Shown here: positions 33,493 through 42,162 of the stretch, piece after piece
Layout: each line of letters starts with the position of its first letter
Numbering within the stretch: position 1 is the stretch's first letter
Assembly: GCF_900217905.1 (NCBI RefSeq)
Contig: NZ_OBMO01000019.1
Span: 1 to 64,000 of the forward strand
Length of the DNA stretch: 64,000 nt
From: Alloalcanivorax xenomutans
Lineage (GTDB): Bacteria; Pseudomonadota; Gammaproteobacteria; Pseudomonadales; Alcanivoracaceae
Direction of reading: 5' to 3'
Made by a program: the position numbers and the translations under genes
Notes under the pieces: generated by a model
Seen by the model: the letters and a program-made list of their open reading frames with translations, nothing else
Databases searched by the model: none
Told to the model about the DNA's origin: nothing

Positions 33493-34410
33493 ATGTCCGA
33501 GATGACCGTGATCGCCGAGGGCCTGCAGTTTCCCGAAGGTCCCATCGCCATGCCCGACGGCAGTGTGATTCTGGTGGAAATCGCCGCCGGCCGCCTGACC
33601 CGGGTGTTGCCCGATGGCCGCAAGGAGGTGGTGGCCGAGCCTGGCGGTGGCCCCAATGGCGCCGCCATCGGCCCCGATGGCGCCTGCTATGTGTGCAACA
33701 ACGGTGGCATGCGCTTCCACGAAAAAAACGGCTTGCTGTTTCCCGGCGATATGCCCAAGGACTACAGCGGTGGCCGCATCGAACGCATTGACCTGAGCAC
33801 CGGCAAGGTTGAAGTACTGTACACCGAGGTGGACGGCGAACCGCTCAAGGGGCCCAACGATATCGTTTTCGATAAAGCCGGTGGTTTCTGGTTCACCGAT
33901 CTGGGTAAGGGACGTGGCCGTACCCAGGACCGGGGTGGTCTGTACTACGCCAGGGCCGACGGCTCCATGGTCAAGGAAGTGGTGTTCCCCATCGTCAGTC
34001 CCAATGGTGTCGGGTTGTCACCGGATGAGAAAACCGTATTCGTGGCGGACACCATTCCCGGTCGTCTGTGGGCCTTCGAGATCGCCGGGGAAGGGGAAAT
34101 CAAACGGGCGCCGGGGCCCTTTCCCGGGCGCTTCGTCGGCTCCCCCGCGGGGCTGAACTTCTTTGACTCCCTGGCGGTGGATGGGGACGGCAATGTTTGC
34201 GTGGCGACCATCTTCAACCCGGGTATCACCATTTTCGCTCCCGACGGCTCCAGCATCCGTCATTTCCCCACCGACGATGCCATCACCACCAACATCTGCT
34301 TCGGAGGCGAGGATTTGCGCACCGCTTATATCACCCTGTCCAGCTCCGGAAGGTTGGTGGCGGTGCCGTGGGAAAGGCCCGGTCTGGCGCTGAATTTTCT
34401 TAATAAATAA
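33493..34410 (+). CDS. SMP-30/gluconolactonase/LRE family protein
   Basis: 305 residues forming a predicted six-bladed propeller. Metal-site residues are visible as Glu in LQFPEGPIA, Asn in GPNDIVFD and Asp in DSLAVDGDGN. SMP-30-type enzymes open lactones with a bound divalent metal. It ends the run ACAD, kinase, SDR x3, and is 39 bp after the third SDR. Supplying open-chain hydroxyacid from a lactone to the upstream pathway would make sense but is inferred. Confidence 0.88.
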   Translation: MSEMTVIAEGLQFPEGPIAMPDGSVILVEIAAGRLTRVLPDGRKEVVAEPGGGPNGAAIGPDGACYVCNNGGMRFHEKNGLLFPGDMPKDYSGGRIERIDLSTGKVEVLYTEVDGEPLKGPNDIVFDKAGGFWFTDLGKGRGRTQDRGGLYYARADGSMVKEVVFPIVSPNGVGLSPDEKTVFVADTIPGRLWAFEIAGEGEIKRAPGPFPGRFVGSPAGLNFFDSLAVDGDGNVCVATIFNPGITIFAPDGSSIRHFPTDDAITTNICFGGEDLRTAYITLSSSGRLVAVPWERPGLALNFLNK

Positions 34411-34491
34411 AGGGCTCCTACGGAGGTCTCTGCGGAGCCCTCGTAGGGGGCTGCCCCGCAGGCGAATCCAATAAGTCAAAATAAACTTATT
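34411..34491. terminator. Hairpins after the SMP-30 gene
   Basis: AGGGCTCC (34411-34418) pairs with GGAGCCCT (34434-34441) immediately after the stop codon. A second, AT-rich hairpin AATAAGT/ACTTATT spans 34470-34491. Neither has a T run on the plus strand, so termination may be weak or rho-assisted. The remaining 170 bp to the nitrilase start hold no further feature I can name. Confidence 0.5.
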
Positions 34492-34665
34492 GAGTAGAAA
34501 GCGACTCTTTTCCCGCGCACGCACCGTTTCGACAGGACGGCGCCTTCAACCCCTCCCACGCCCTCCCGAAATCAAACCAGAAGCGGTTCGATTCCGGTAA
34601 TGAAGCCATCGCCCGACGGCGGCTAAGCTCGAATGATCCAACAATAACGACGAGCGAGGTCGGCG

Positions 34666-35646
34666 ATGAAACACAAGATAGCCACGGTGATTGCGTCCCC
34701 GGTGATCTTCGATCTGGAGGCCACGGCGAACAAGTGCTGCGACATTATCAACGAAGCGGCGGACAAAGGCGCTTCGCTGGTGGTTTTCCCGGAGACCTTC
34801 CTGCCCATGTATCCGTGGTGGATCTGGATGGCGGTGGATAACGTCAAGCGTCTCGAGCTGTACGAGCGTTTGGCCGGGGAGTCGGTGGATGTGCACGGTG
34901 ACGTGTTCAAATCGATCTGCTACCAGGCGCGCCGCCGTAATATTCACGTGGTCATCGGTATCAATGAAATCGGTGGCGATACTCTGTACAACAGCCAGGC
35001 GTTCATCGATAACCGCGGTGATCTGATTGGCCTGCGCCGCAAACTGGTGCCCACTGGCGAGGAGCGCACGTTATGGGGCCGAGGCGACGGCAGCGATCTG
35101 CTGGTGCTGGACACCGAAATAGGGCGGTTGGGCGGCCTGATTTGTTACGAGAACTCCATGGCACTGTCTCGTTACGCGCTCTATAGCCAGGGGCTGCAGA
35201 TCCATGTGGCGAACTGGCCCGGCTCCAATTTCAAAAGCCAGCCACGCGACCGGACCCGCACCATCGATACCGTGTGCCGCTTCATCGCTTTCGAAGGGCA
35301 GACTTTCGTGGTGGCGTCGTCTTCCTGTATCGGCGCGGAGGAAGTGCGCTTCTATCATCAGCTGTGCCCAGAACTGAAGGACACCTTCGCCGTGGGCGGT
35401 GGTATCGCGGCGGTGTACAACCCGTTTGGCGAGCCCGTTGGTACGCCGATGATCGACCAGGAAGGCATTGTCTACGCGGACCTGGATCTGGGGGATATCC
35501 GCAAAGCCAAGCATATGATCGACTGCGTTGGGCATTACGCCCGCCCGGACGTGGCGCGGCTGGTCATGGATGACAGCAGCAAACGACCGGTGACGGGCTT
35601 TTCCAATACCCGTCCCCAACCCGTCAGCTTCGAGTTCGATGACTGA
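34666..35646 (+). CDS. Nitrilase (carbon-nitrogen hydrolase family)
   Basis: 326 residues of the nitrilase branch proper. The catalytic triad is readable as Glu43 (FPETF), Lys126 (RRKLVPT) and Cys160 (GGLICYEN). YHxxxG-type dimer segments are replaced by HVANWPGSNF. CxxxEN after the nucleophile (CYENSM) is the nitrilase form rather than that of amidases. It would convert an organic nitrile to the acid and ammonia. The stop lies four bases from the convergent regulator gene's stop. Located beside an aldehyde dehydrogenase and a TyrR-like regulator. Confidence 0.9.
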   Translation: MKHKIATVIASPVIFDLEATANKCCDIINEAADKGASLVVFPETFLPMYPWWIWMAVDNVKRLELYERLAGESVDVHGDVFKSICYQARRRNIHVVIGINEIGGDTLYNSQAFIDNRGDLIGLRRKLVPTGEERTLWGRGDGSDLLVLDTEIGRLGGLICYENSMALSRYALYSQGLQIHVANWPGSNFKSQPRDRTRTIDTVCRFIAFEGQTFVVASSSCIGAEEVRFYHQLCPELKDTFAVGGGIAAVYNPFGEPVGTPMIDQEGIVYADLDLGDIRKAKHMIDCVGHYARPDVARLVMDDSSKRPVTGFSNTRPQPVSFEFDD

Positions 35647-35649
35647 CGT

Positions 35650-37041
35650 TCAGGCCAGTCCTGGCCGGCCGGGCTGGCGCACCTTGATGGCGTACTTGCG
35701 CGCTTTTCTCACCGCGGAGGTCTGGCTGATGCCAAGCGCATTGGCCACCCCGTAGGTGGTTTCGTACCGTGAGTAGGCTTGTTGCAGAACCCGCCGTTCG
35801 GTGTCTTCCAGGATGCGTTTCAGCGACGCCTCTTCCAGCGTGCCCTCCGCGGCATGGGGGGCGCCTTCCGCTGGTGACAGGCCGCTGACAATGGTGGGGC
35901 CTTCACTGTTCACATAAAGGCGCTCCATGGTATTGCGCAATTCGCGGATATTGCCATTCCAGGGTGCATCGCGAAGTTTCGCCAACAGGGCCGTGGAGAT
36001 GCCGATTTTCCTGCCGTAGCGTTTCGCCAACTGGTCGAGAAATTGACGGGCCAGCAGCGGAATGTCCTTGCGGCGCTGGCGCAGTGGCGGGATGTCGATA
36101 CGGTACACGTTGACGTGGTAGTACAAGTCGTCGCGGATACGGCCATGACGGCGTTGCTGCTCAAGATCGTCGGTGCTGGAGGACAGCACTCTCACATCCA
36201 GTTCAACCGGCTTGTTGCCGCCGTGGCGATAATGGACTCCGCAGGCGAAGGCATTGGCGAGCTTCATCTGGATCGCCACCGGCAGGGCCGCGATATCCTC
36301 AAGATAGAGCGTGCCGCCCCGGGCCAGCTCCAACAGGCCGGGCCGCACCCGCGCCGCGCCCTGGGTGTCGTCGGTCTCCTCGCTGCCGAACAGTTCCCGC
36401 TCCAACCGCTCCTCGGGCAAAGCGCCGCAGCCGAGTTTGATGAACGGCTGGTGTCGCCGCTCACTGTGATCATGGATCCAGCGGGCCAGACGATGCCGGC
36501 CGGATCCGGGTTCGCCATGCAGTAACACTGGGGTTTCAAAGGCCGCGATACGTTCGGCCTGGCGCATCACTGCTTGCATGGTCCGGTCTTCGGCGATCAG
36601 TTTGCCGTCTTCGTCGAGCCGGGATTTCAGGTGGGCGATTTCGTTCTGATAGGCCAGGTTGCGGGCCTCGGCCCGTTTCAGCTTTTCTTTCAGCGCGCTC
36701 AGTTCGGTAATGTCGCGCACGTTGGAGATGACTTTGTCGATAGTGCCGTCGGTGTTGAATACCGGTGTCGCGGTGACGATGGTCTCCACCCCGGTGCTGA
36801 CGTGTTGAAGGATGGTGACGACGTCCTGCTTCTCCAATGCCAGCAGGGTGGCACTGACGTCGAACATGCCCCGATCGACCAGGGTGCGCATGTTCAGGCC
36901 AACCACATTCTTCCGTTTAAGGCGGGTGATGCGGCAGATGGCCTCATTGATGAACAGGGTGTTGCCGATGGCATCGGTGATCCAGATGCCGTCGTAAGAG
37001 GATTCCACCGCTCTGGTGATATCGGACAAAGAGACGGTCAT
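35650..37041 (-). CDS. PAS-AAA+ TyrR/PhhR-like regulator with degenerate ATPase motifs
   Basis: 463 residues: N-terminal PAS domain (residues 1-105, SSYDGIWITDAIGNTLFINEAICRITRLKRKNVVG), a coiled linker (LSALKEKLKRAEARNLAYQNEIAHLKSRL), a central AAA+ domain and a C-terminal HTH (TYGVANALGISQTSAVRKARKY). The Walker A reads GEPGSGRHRLA (Lys replaced by Arg), the GAFTGA sigma-54 contact loop is absent (ETDDTQGAARV in its place) and Walker B is LYLEDI instead of LFLDEI. Arg fingers (RIRDDLYYHVNV) and sensor II (WNGNIREL) remain. TyrR, which acts on sigma-70, also lacks GAFTGA. ATG at 37041 follows GGAGGCGTCCC. Probably controls the aldehyde dehydrogenase and nitrilase genes. Confidence 0.87.
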   Translation of the reverse strand: MTVSLSDITRAVESSYDGIWITDAIGNTLFINEAICRITRLKRKNVVGLNMRTLVDRGMFDVSATLLALEKQDVVTILQHVSTGVETIVTATPVFNTDGTIDKVISNVRDITELSALKEKLKRAEARNLAYQNEIAHLKSRLDEDGKLIAEDRTMQAVMRQAERIAAFETPVLLHGEPGSGRHRLARWIHDHSERRHQPFIKLGCGALPEERLERELFGSEETDDTQGAARVRPGLLELARGGTLYLEDIAALPVAIQMKLANAFACGVHYRHGGNKPVELDVRVLSSSTDDLEQQRRHGRIRDDLYYHVNVYRIDIPPLRQRRKDIPLLARQFLDQLAKRYGRKIGISTALLAKLRDAPWNGNIRELRNTMERLYVNSEGPTIVSGLSPAEGAPHAAEGTLEEASLKRILEDTERRVLQQAYSRYETTYGVANALGISQTSAVRKARKYAIKVRQPGRPGLA

Positions 37042-37189
37042 GGGACGCCTCCGTTTCTCATTTTCGTGGAAGAGGGGCGTGGAAGAGGGTATGGGTGGGG
37101 AGCAGGCATCGCGGTCCTCTTCATACAAGGTCACTCATACAGAGTCCCCCCATATAAAGAAAGGACCACGATCCAACTGCGCTTGGGTA

Positions 37190-38614
37190 TTACAGCATGA
37201 TGGATTTCACCTCGGTGAACTCCTCCAGGCCGTGGCTGCCCCATTCACGGCCGACGCCGGAGTGCTTGTAGCCGCCGAACGGCGCGTTGAGGTCCAGTTG
37301 AGCTCCGTTCAGATGCACCATGCCGGTACGCAGACGGCGGGCGATGGCGGCGGCCTCGTCCTTGTCGGCGGCGTAGACATAGCCGGACAGTCCATAGTCG
37401 GAGTCGTTGGCGATGGCCACCGCCTCGTCGATGGTGTTGTAGGGCAGCATGGTCAGCACCGGCCCGAAGATTTCCTCACGGGCGATGGTCATCTGATTGT
37501 TCACTTCGCTGAACACAGTGGGGCGGGCGAAGTAGCCTTGCTCCAGACCTTCCGGTTTGCCCGGGCCGCCGCAAACCAGCTTGGCGCCTTCATCAATGCC
37601 GCGCTGGATCAGCGTTTGCACTCGCTCGAACTGGCGGGCGTTGGCGATGGGCCCCATCTGCGTATCCTTCTCGGCGGAAGGGCCCACCTTGATGGAGGCG
37701 CATACCTTGGCGGCGATCTCCTCGGCCTGGGCCAGTTTGTCCGCCGGCACCAGCATGCGGGACGGTGCGTTACAGCTCTGTCCGGTGTTGGTCATCATTG
37801 ACATGACGCCATGGGTGACCGCTTTTTCCAGATCACAGTCAGGGGTCAGAATGTTGGCGGATTTGCCGCCCAGTTCCAGGGACACCTTCTTGAAAGAATC
37901 GGCGGCTTCACGGCTCACCGACGCCCCGGCACGGGTGGAGCCGGTCAGGGACACCATATCCACGCGCGGATCGGAGGAGAGCATCGGGCCGATCTCGGCG
38001 CCGTCACCATAGATCATGTTGAAGACGCCAGCGGGCACTCCGGCTTCGTCCATGATTTCGGCGAATACGCAGGCCGACAGCGGCGCGAACTCGCTGGGTT
38101 TGAGAATCATGGTGCAGCCGGCGGCGATGGCCGGGCCGACCTTGCAGGTGACCTGGTTCATGGGCCAGTTCCAGGGCGTGATCATGGACACCACGCCGGC
38201 CGGCTCATGCCGGATCAGGGTTTTGCCGGTGTTGGTTTCGAATTCGAAATTCCGTGCCACTTCCAGAGCAGTGGCCAGGTGGCCGAGACCGGTGGGGGCC
38301 TGCACCTTGGCGGCCAGGCCGTGGCGTGGCGCGCCCATTTCCCGGCTGATGGCGTCGGCCATGTCGTCCAGGCGGCGTTTGTAGGCGGCCAGGATTTTTT
38401 CCAGCAGCGCCAGACGCTCTTCCACCGGAGTGGCGGCGAAGTCGTCGAACGCGTCGCGCGCGGCCTGGATGGCACGGTCGGTGTCGCTTTTGCCAGCCAG
38501 ATACAGAGTGCCCTCGGAGGCCTCGGTAGCGGGGTTGATGACGGGGTATTCCCGGGCGTCGTCGCCGGGTTTTACCCAGGCGCCATTAATATAAAACCGA
38601 GCCAGATTCTCCAT
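37190..38614 (-). CDS. Aldehyde dehydrogenase family protein
   Basis: 474 residues, NAD(P)-dependent. Catalytic Cys281 (NTGQSCNAPSR), Glu247 (SLELGGKS) and Asn149 (TPWNWP) are intact. Sequence style (FYINGAWVKP, LTGSTRAGASV, GGYKHSGVGREWGSHGLEEF) is that of broad aliphatic/aromatic aldehyde dehydrogenases of the DhaS group. Its end is 148 bp upstream of the PAS-AAA+ regulator gene on the same strand; its start faces an SDR gene across a 333-bp promoter region. Confidence 0.93.
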   Translation of the reverse strand: MENLARFYINGAWVKPGDDAREYPVINPATEASEGTLYLAGKSDTDRAIQAARDAFDDFAATPVEERLALLEKILAAYKRRLDDMADAISREMGAPRHGLAAKVQAPTGLGHLATALEVARNFEFETNTGKTLIRHEPAGVVSMITPWNWPMNQVTCKVGPAIAAGCTMILKPSEFAPLSACVFAEIMDEAGVPAGVFNMIYGDGAEIGPMLSSDPRVDMVSLTGSTRAGASVSREAADSFKKVSLELGGKSANILTPDCDLEKAVTHGVMSMMTNTGQSCNAPSRMLVPADKLAQAEEIAAKVCASIKVGPSAEKDTQMGPIANARQFERVQTLIQRGIDEGAKLVCGGPGKPEGLEQGYFARPTVFSEVNNQMTIAREEIFGPVLTMLPYNTIDEAVAIANDSDYGLSGYVYAADKDEAAAIARRLRTGMVHLNGAQLDLNAPFGGYKHSGVGREWGSHGLEEFTEVKSIML

Positions 38615-38947
38615 GAGAGTGCTCCTTGTTATTTGGTGGTATACAGTTATTCAGAGGACAGGGGCAATACAATGCCCCCGGGGCGGCCAGAGGGTCAAAA
38701 CAAATTAATGAAACACTATTCCAAAATGTTGACCGGCCGGCCCGCTCATGTCATCTTCCTGGAAAACGACAATCCAAGGAACCCCCAACGCAACAGGGAA
38801 TCGGTCTCGACCCGGTGACGATTTCACCCGACACCGCCTTTTACCCGGACGCTCCCAATCAGAACCGCTCCGCTGACCCTGTTTCAGCCCTGGCGTTGCG
38901 TCGTGGTCTCCACCACCCCGGTTCCGAATAACAAACGAGGAGAGTGT
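38615..38947. promoter_or_regulatory. Divergent promoter region between aldehyde dehydrogenase and SDR genes
   Basis: No gene here. GGGGCA-ATACAA-TGCCCC (38661-38678) is a 6-bp hairpin close to the aldehyde dehydrogenase start, and the AT-rich stretch 38696-38735 contains AACA...TGTT half-sites. These are candidates for regulator binding, but I see no consensus sigma-54 promoter (TGGCAC-N5-TTGC), consistent with the regulator lacking GAFTGA. Confidence 0.45.
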
Positions 38948-39736
38948 ATGAACCGTTTCGATCAGAAGACCGTCTTGATCACCGGTGCCGCCAGTGGCAT
39001 TGGCCGTGCCGCCGCCTTGCGTTTCGCCGAGGAAGGCGCGCGCCTGGTGCTGGTGGACCGTAACCTGGCCGGCCTCGAGGAAACCCGGGCGGCGCTGCCC
39101 GCCGGCACCGAGGCCACGTTGCGTGAAGTGAACGTGGCCGACGAGCAGGCGGTGAAGACGCTGGTGGATGACATCGCCGCTTCCCATGGTGGCATCCAGG
39201 TTCTGATCAATAACGCCGGCACCGCCGGTAACGATCACTCTCCGGTGACCGACAACAACACCGACAACTGGAACACCATCCTTTCCGTGAATCTGCTCGG
39301 TCCCATGTTCTTTATCCGCGCGGTGGCGCCTTATATGAAAGAGCAGGGCGGCGGTGCCATCGTCAATACCGCCTCGGTGGCGGGCATTCGCTCCGGCGCT
39401 GGCGGGAACGCCTACAGCGCTTCCAAGGCCGGCGTGATCAACCTGACCAAAACCACCGCCTGTGATCTGGGCGGCTATAACGTTCGCGTCAACGCGGTCT
39501 GCCCGGGGTTGATCGAGACCGGCATGACCAAGCCGGTATTCGATTACGCCCGCGAAAACAACAAAGAGGAAAAGCTGGGCAGCCGTTGCGAACTGCGCCG
39601 CTATGGGCGCCCTTCCGAAATCGCCGCCGCCATGGCGTTCCTGGCCAGCGACGACGCCAGTTACGTCACCGGTCAGGCGTTGGCGGTGGACGGTGGTAAT
39701 ACCGCCTCGTTGAACCTGCCTGGTATGAAAGTCTGA
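38948..39736 (+). CDS. SDR family oxidoreductase
   Basis: 262 residues; TGAASGIGR, NNAGTAGNDHSP, active-site YSASK and terminal VTGQALAVDGGNTASL. AGGAGAGTGT stands before the ATG at 38948; the longer frame (38903) lacks family similarity. Divergent from the aldehyde dehydrogenase gene and 129 bp before the IclR gene. It may act on an alcohol upstream of the aldehyde dehydrogenase, but nothing in the sequence fixes the substrate. Confidence 0.9.
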   Translation: MNRFDQKTVLITGAASGIGRAAALRFAEEGARLVLVDRNLAGLEETRAALPAGTEATLREVNVADEQAVKTLVDDIAASHGGIQVLINNAGTAGNDHSPVTDNNTDNWNTILSVNLLGPMFFIRAVAPYMKEQGGGAIVNTASVAGIRSGAGGNAYSASKAGVINLTKTTACDLGGYNVRVNAVCPGLIETGMTKPVFDYARENNKEEKLGSRCELRRYGRPSEIAAAMAFLASDDASYVTGQALAVDGGNTASLNLPGMKV

Positions 39737-39810
39737 TTGACGCGGGTACCGGGCTAGTCTGGTATATTTGGCGCTTTTATCGACAACTATAAGATTCATT
39801 CATAAAGAAA

Positions 39811-39829
39811 GAGCGGGATAAACCCGCTC
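39811..39829 (+). promoter_or_regulatory. Hairpin in the leader of the IclR gene
   Basis: GAGCGGG-ATAAA-CCCGCTC is a 7-bp perfect stem without a T run, 36 bp before the IclR start and 75 bp after the SDR stop. It may end the SDR transcript weakly or act in the IclR leader. Confidence 0.45.
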
Positions 39830-39865
39830 GCCATAATCCCGAAGCCTGACCGAGGAAAGAACACA

Positions 39866-40675
39866 ATGCGACGAGCCCCTATGGGTAAAGAGGCCCAGTC
39901 GGCGGAGAAAGACCGGAATTTCGTCACCGCCCTGGCGCGGGGACTGGAAATCCTGCGCTGTTTCGGTCCCTCCGACGATTACCTGGGTAACGCGGAGCTG
40001 GCCAAACGCACCAATATTCCCCGTCCCACGGTATCGCGGATGACCGCCACCCTGACGCAACTGGGCTACCTGCGTTATGTGGAGCGGCTGGAGAAGTACC
40101 GGCTTGGCCCCGGCGTGCTGGATTTGGGCTACCGCTATCTGGCCGGCGAAGGCGTCCGTGATATCGCCCGACCGTTCATGCAGGACCTGGCCGACGCCAC
40201 CGATTGCATGGTGGCGATCGCCGCCCCCAATGGTCCGTGGATGAGCTACATCCAGGTGTGCCAGGGCAGTGGGCCGCTGGTACTGCGATTGACCGTGGGA
40301 TCACGGGTGCCGATGGCGGGGTCGGCGGTGGGCCGGGCCTATCTGGCCGGTCTCTCCGAAGAGGATCGCGCCACTCATCACCGTTTGATCCGCGAGCACG
40401 ATCCGGAAGGCTGGCCGGAGTGGGAGAAAGGGCTGGAGCGGGCTTATCGCGAATATGAAGAATACGGTTTCTGCACCTCCGATGGGGAATGGAACCGCGA
40501 TATCAGCGCCGTCGGGGTTCCCCTGGTGCTGGATAACGACTCCACCGTGATCCCGTTCAATTGCGGCGGTTCCTCGCTGCGCTTGAGCCGGCGGATTCTG
40601 GTGGAAAATCTCGGCCCCCGGCTCAAGGAGCTGGTGGGACAAGTCAAGGAAATGTTGCAGGGCCGGGACGTGTGA
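39866..40675 (+). CDS. IclR family transcriptional regulator
   Basis: 269 residues. The N-terminal winged HTH (residues 25-85) contains LEILRCFGPSDDYLGNAELAKRTNIPRPTVSRMTATLTQLGYL, and the C-terminal IclR effector domain begins at RDIARPFMQDLADATDCMVAIA. An acidic Trp-rich stretch (HDPEGWPEWEKGLERAYREYEEYGF) is typical of the PcaR/PobR-like branch. The next gene, a thioesterase, starts 43 bp later. The ligand is unknown; a small aromatic or hydroxy acid would suit the family. Confidence 0.9.
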   Translation: MRRAPMGKEAQSAEKDRNFVTALARGLEILRCFGPSDDYLGNAELAKRTNIPRPTVSRMTATLTQLGYLRYVERLEKYRLGPGVLDLGYRYLAGEGVRDIARPFMQDLADATDCMVAIAAPNGPWMSYIQVCQGSGPLVLRLTVGSRVPMAGSAVGRAYLAGLSEEDRATHHRLIREHDPEGWPEWEKGLERAYREYEEYGFCTSDGEWNRDISAVGVPLVLDNDSTVIPFNCGGSSLRLSRRILVENLGPRLKELVGQVKEMLQGRDV

Positions 40676-40718
40676 TGGGCGGTGATCCGACCCCGCGTCC
40701 GGTCCGGGAGAGTAATGA

Positions 40719-41186
40719 GTGAGCAGTAGTTTGACGCCGGACGCGGTGCCGGCCCTGAACCAGGCCGCGGAAAAATTCAAACACGGGTTTCTGGGCACCA
40801 TTGGCTTCCATTTTCTGGAGTGGGAAGAAGACCGGGTGGTGCTGGGGCTCAATGTGGTGGAGAAACACCTCAATCTGGGCAATGTGATTCACGGCGGTGT
40901 GCTGGCCACGTTGCTGGACGTGTCCGGAGCCTGTTCCGGCACCTATTGCCCCTATCCGGGGCGGGTGCGCAAGGCGCTGACCCTGTCGCTGACCACTACC
41001 TTCACCGGTCAGGCCGGTCCCGGTCTGGTGCGCGCCATCGGGGTGAAGCGGGCCGGCGGCAACCGCATCTTCAACTCGTCCATGGAAGTGCTGGATGCCA
41101 ACGACCGGTTGCTGGCATTCGGTGAAGGGACTTTCCGCCTGCGTGGCGGCTCCGAGGATCCCAAGGGCGTGGTGGTGGATTACTGA
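40719..41186 (+). CDS. PaaI family thioesterase (hotdog fold), GTG start
   Basis: 155 residues. HLNLGNVIHGGVLATLLDVSGACSGTY contains the PaaI-type motif N-x-x-x-x-HGG with a following acidic residue (Asp) that serves as the catalytic carboxylate on the central helix. ALTLSLTTTFTGQAGPGLVRAIGVKRAGG is the second conserved sheet. The first codon is GTG at 40719; an ATG four bases upstream is out of frame and hits a stop after four codons. CGGGAGAGTAA provides the ribosome site. It likely hydrolyses an acyl-CoA formed in this neighbourhood. Confidence 0.87.
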   Translation: MSSSLTPDAVPALNQAAEKFKHGFLGTIGFHFLEWEEDRVVLGLNVVEKHLNLGNVIHGGVLATLLDVSGACSGTYCPYPGRVRKALTLSLTTTFTGQAGPGLVRAIGVKRAGGNRIFNSSMEVLDANDRLLAFGEGTFRLRGGSEDPKGVVVDY

Positions 41187-41387
41187 GGCAAGCCCGTGAT
41201 TTCCTCGCCGGCGTTCCGCTAATCCTTAAGTCGCGTCCTTATAGTACTTTCGGCTAATTCCCTCATTTGATGGCGAGGCCCGTCAAAACCCTGTGCTATG
41301 CTCGATGGTATAAGTGTCCCTGGCCGGCGGCGACGCCGCGGGCGGGGACTCCGACCTTGGACCGATTGAGGCAGGAGCGGAACCCCC

Positions 41388-42089
41388 ATGTATCAGGTTC
41401 TGGTTGCCGACGATCATCCGCTGTTTCGTGAAGCCATCGCCCGCGTCATCGACGATGGTTTCCCCGGCACCACATTGCTGGAAGCATCGGATCTGGATTC
41501 CACGCTGCGCCTGGTGGCCGACAACGACGACCTGGACCTGGTGCTGCTGGATATCCACATGCCGGGTATGCAGGGGCTCAGTGGCCTGGTGCGGCTGCGC
41601 AACGAATTTCCCACGGTACCGGCGGTGATCGTCTCGGCGGAAGAAGAAAAAAGCGTTATTTTGCAATGCATCACTTATGGCGCGGTGGGTTTCATTACCA
41701 AATCCTCGCCCCGCAAACAGATGATTCAGGCGCTGCGGCAGATTCTTGACGGCTCGGTGTATCTGCCTTCGCATATTATCCGGGCGGAAGGGGCCGGGGC
41801 GGCAATGGGGCGCTATGACCCCTCATTCCTGCCGGCGTTGCTGGAGACACTGACCCGCAAACAGTTGCAGGTGTTCGAGCGCATGGCCCAGGGCGAATCC
41901 AACAAGGTCATCGCCTATAAGCTCAATATCGCCGAGAGTACCGTCAAGGCTCACGTTTCGGCGATACTGCGCAAGCTCGGCGCCACCAATCGCGTGCAGG
42001 CGATCCTGTCCGCCAGTGATATCGATTTTTCCGCCTATCTGAAAGCGCCTTCGGTAACGGCGCGGGATTCGGCGGTGAGTCCCCGGTAG
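41388..42089 (+). CDS. LuxR/NarL-type response regulator of the alcohol-oxidation regulon
   Basis: 233 residues: receiver domain with DD at 9-10, phospho-accepting Asp55 ([10 protein letters not shown]) and Lys in FITKSSP, then a LuxR-type HTH ([48 protein letters not shown], in pieces). The layout and context (ErcS-like hybrid kinase, FIST protein, quinoprotein dehydrogenase cluster) match the ExaE/ErbR(AgmR)/EraR group that activates ethanol oxidation in Pseudomonas. It lies 73 bp upstream of the FIST gene. TAGTACTTTCGG at 41242-41253, in its leader, resembles the shared box described for exaA and exaC. Confidence 0.88.
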   Translation: MYQVLVADDHPLFREAIARVIDDGFPGTTLLEASDLDSTLRLVADNDDLDLVLLDIHMPGMQGLSGLVRLRNEFPTVPAVIVSAEEEKSVILQCITYGAVGFITKSSPRKQMIQALRQILDGSVYLPSHIIRAEGAGAAMGRYDPSFLPALLETLTRKQLQVFERMAQGESNKVIAYKLNIAESTVKAHVSAILRKLGATNRVQAILSASDIDFSAYLKAPSVTARDSAVSPR

Positions 42090-42162
42090 CCTCGGCCGCC
42101 GGGAACGCATGAACCGGGTAACGAAAGCCGGGTAAATAACAACAAGTATCCGGGAGTAGACC

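Noticed and set aside
35650..37041. Annotation as a standard sigma-54 enhancer-binding protein
   Set aside because: GAFTGA is missing and the Walker motifs are altered, so sigma-54 dependence should not be assumed.
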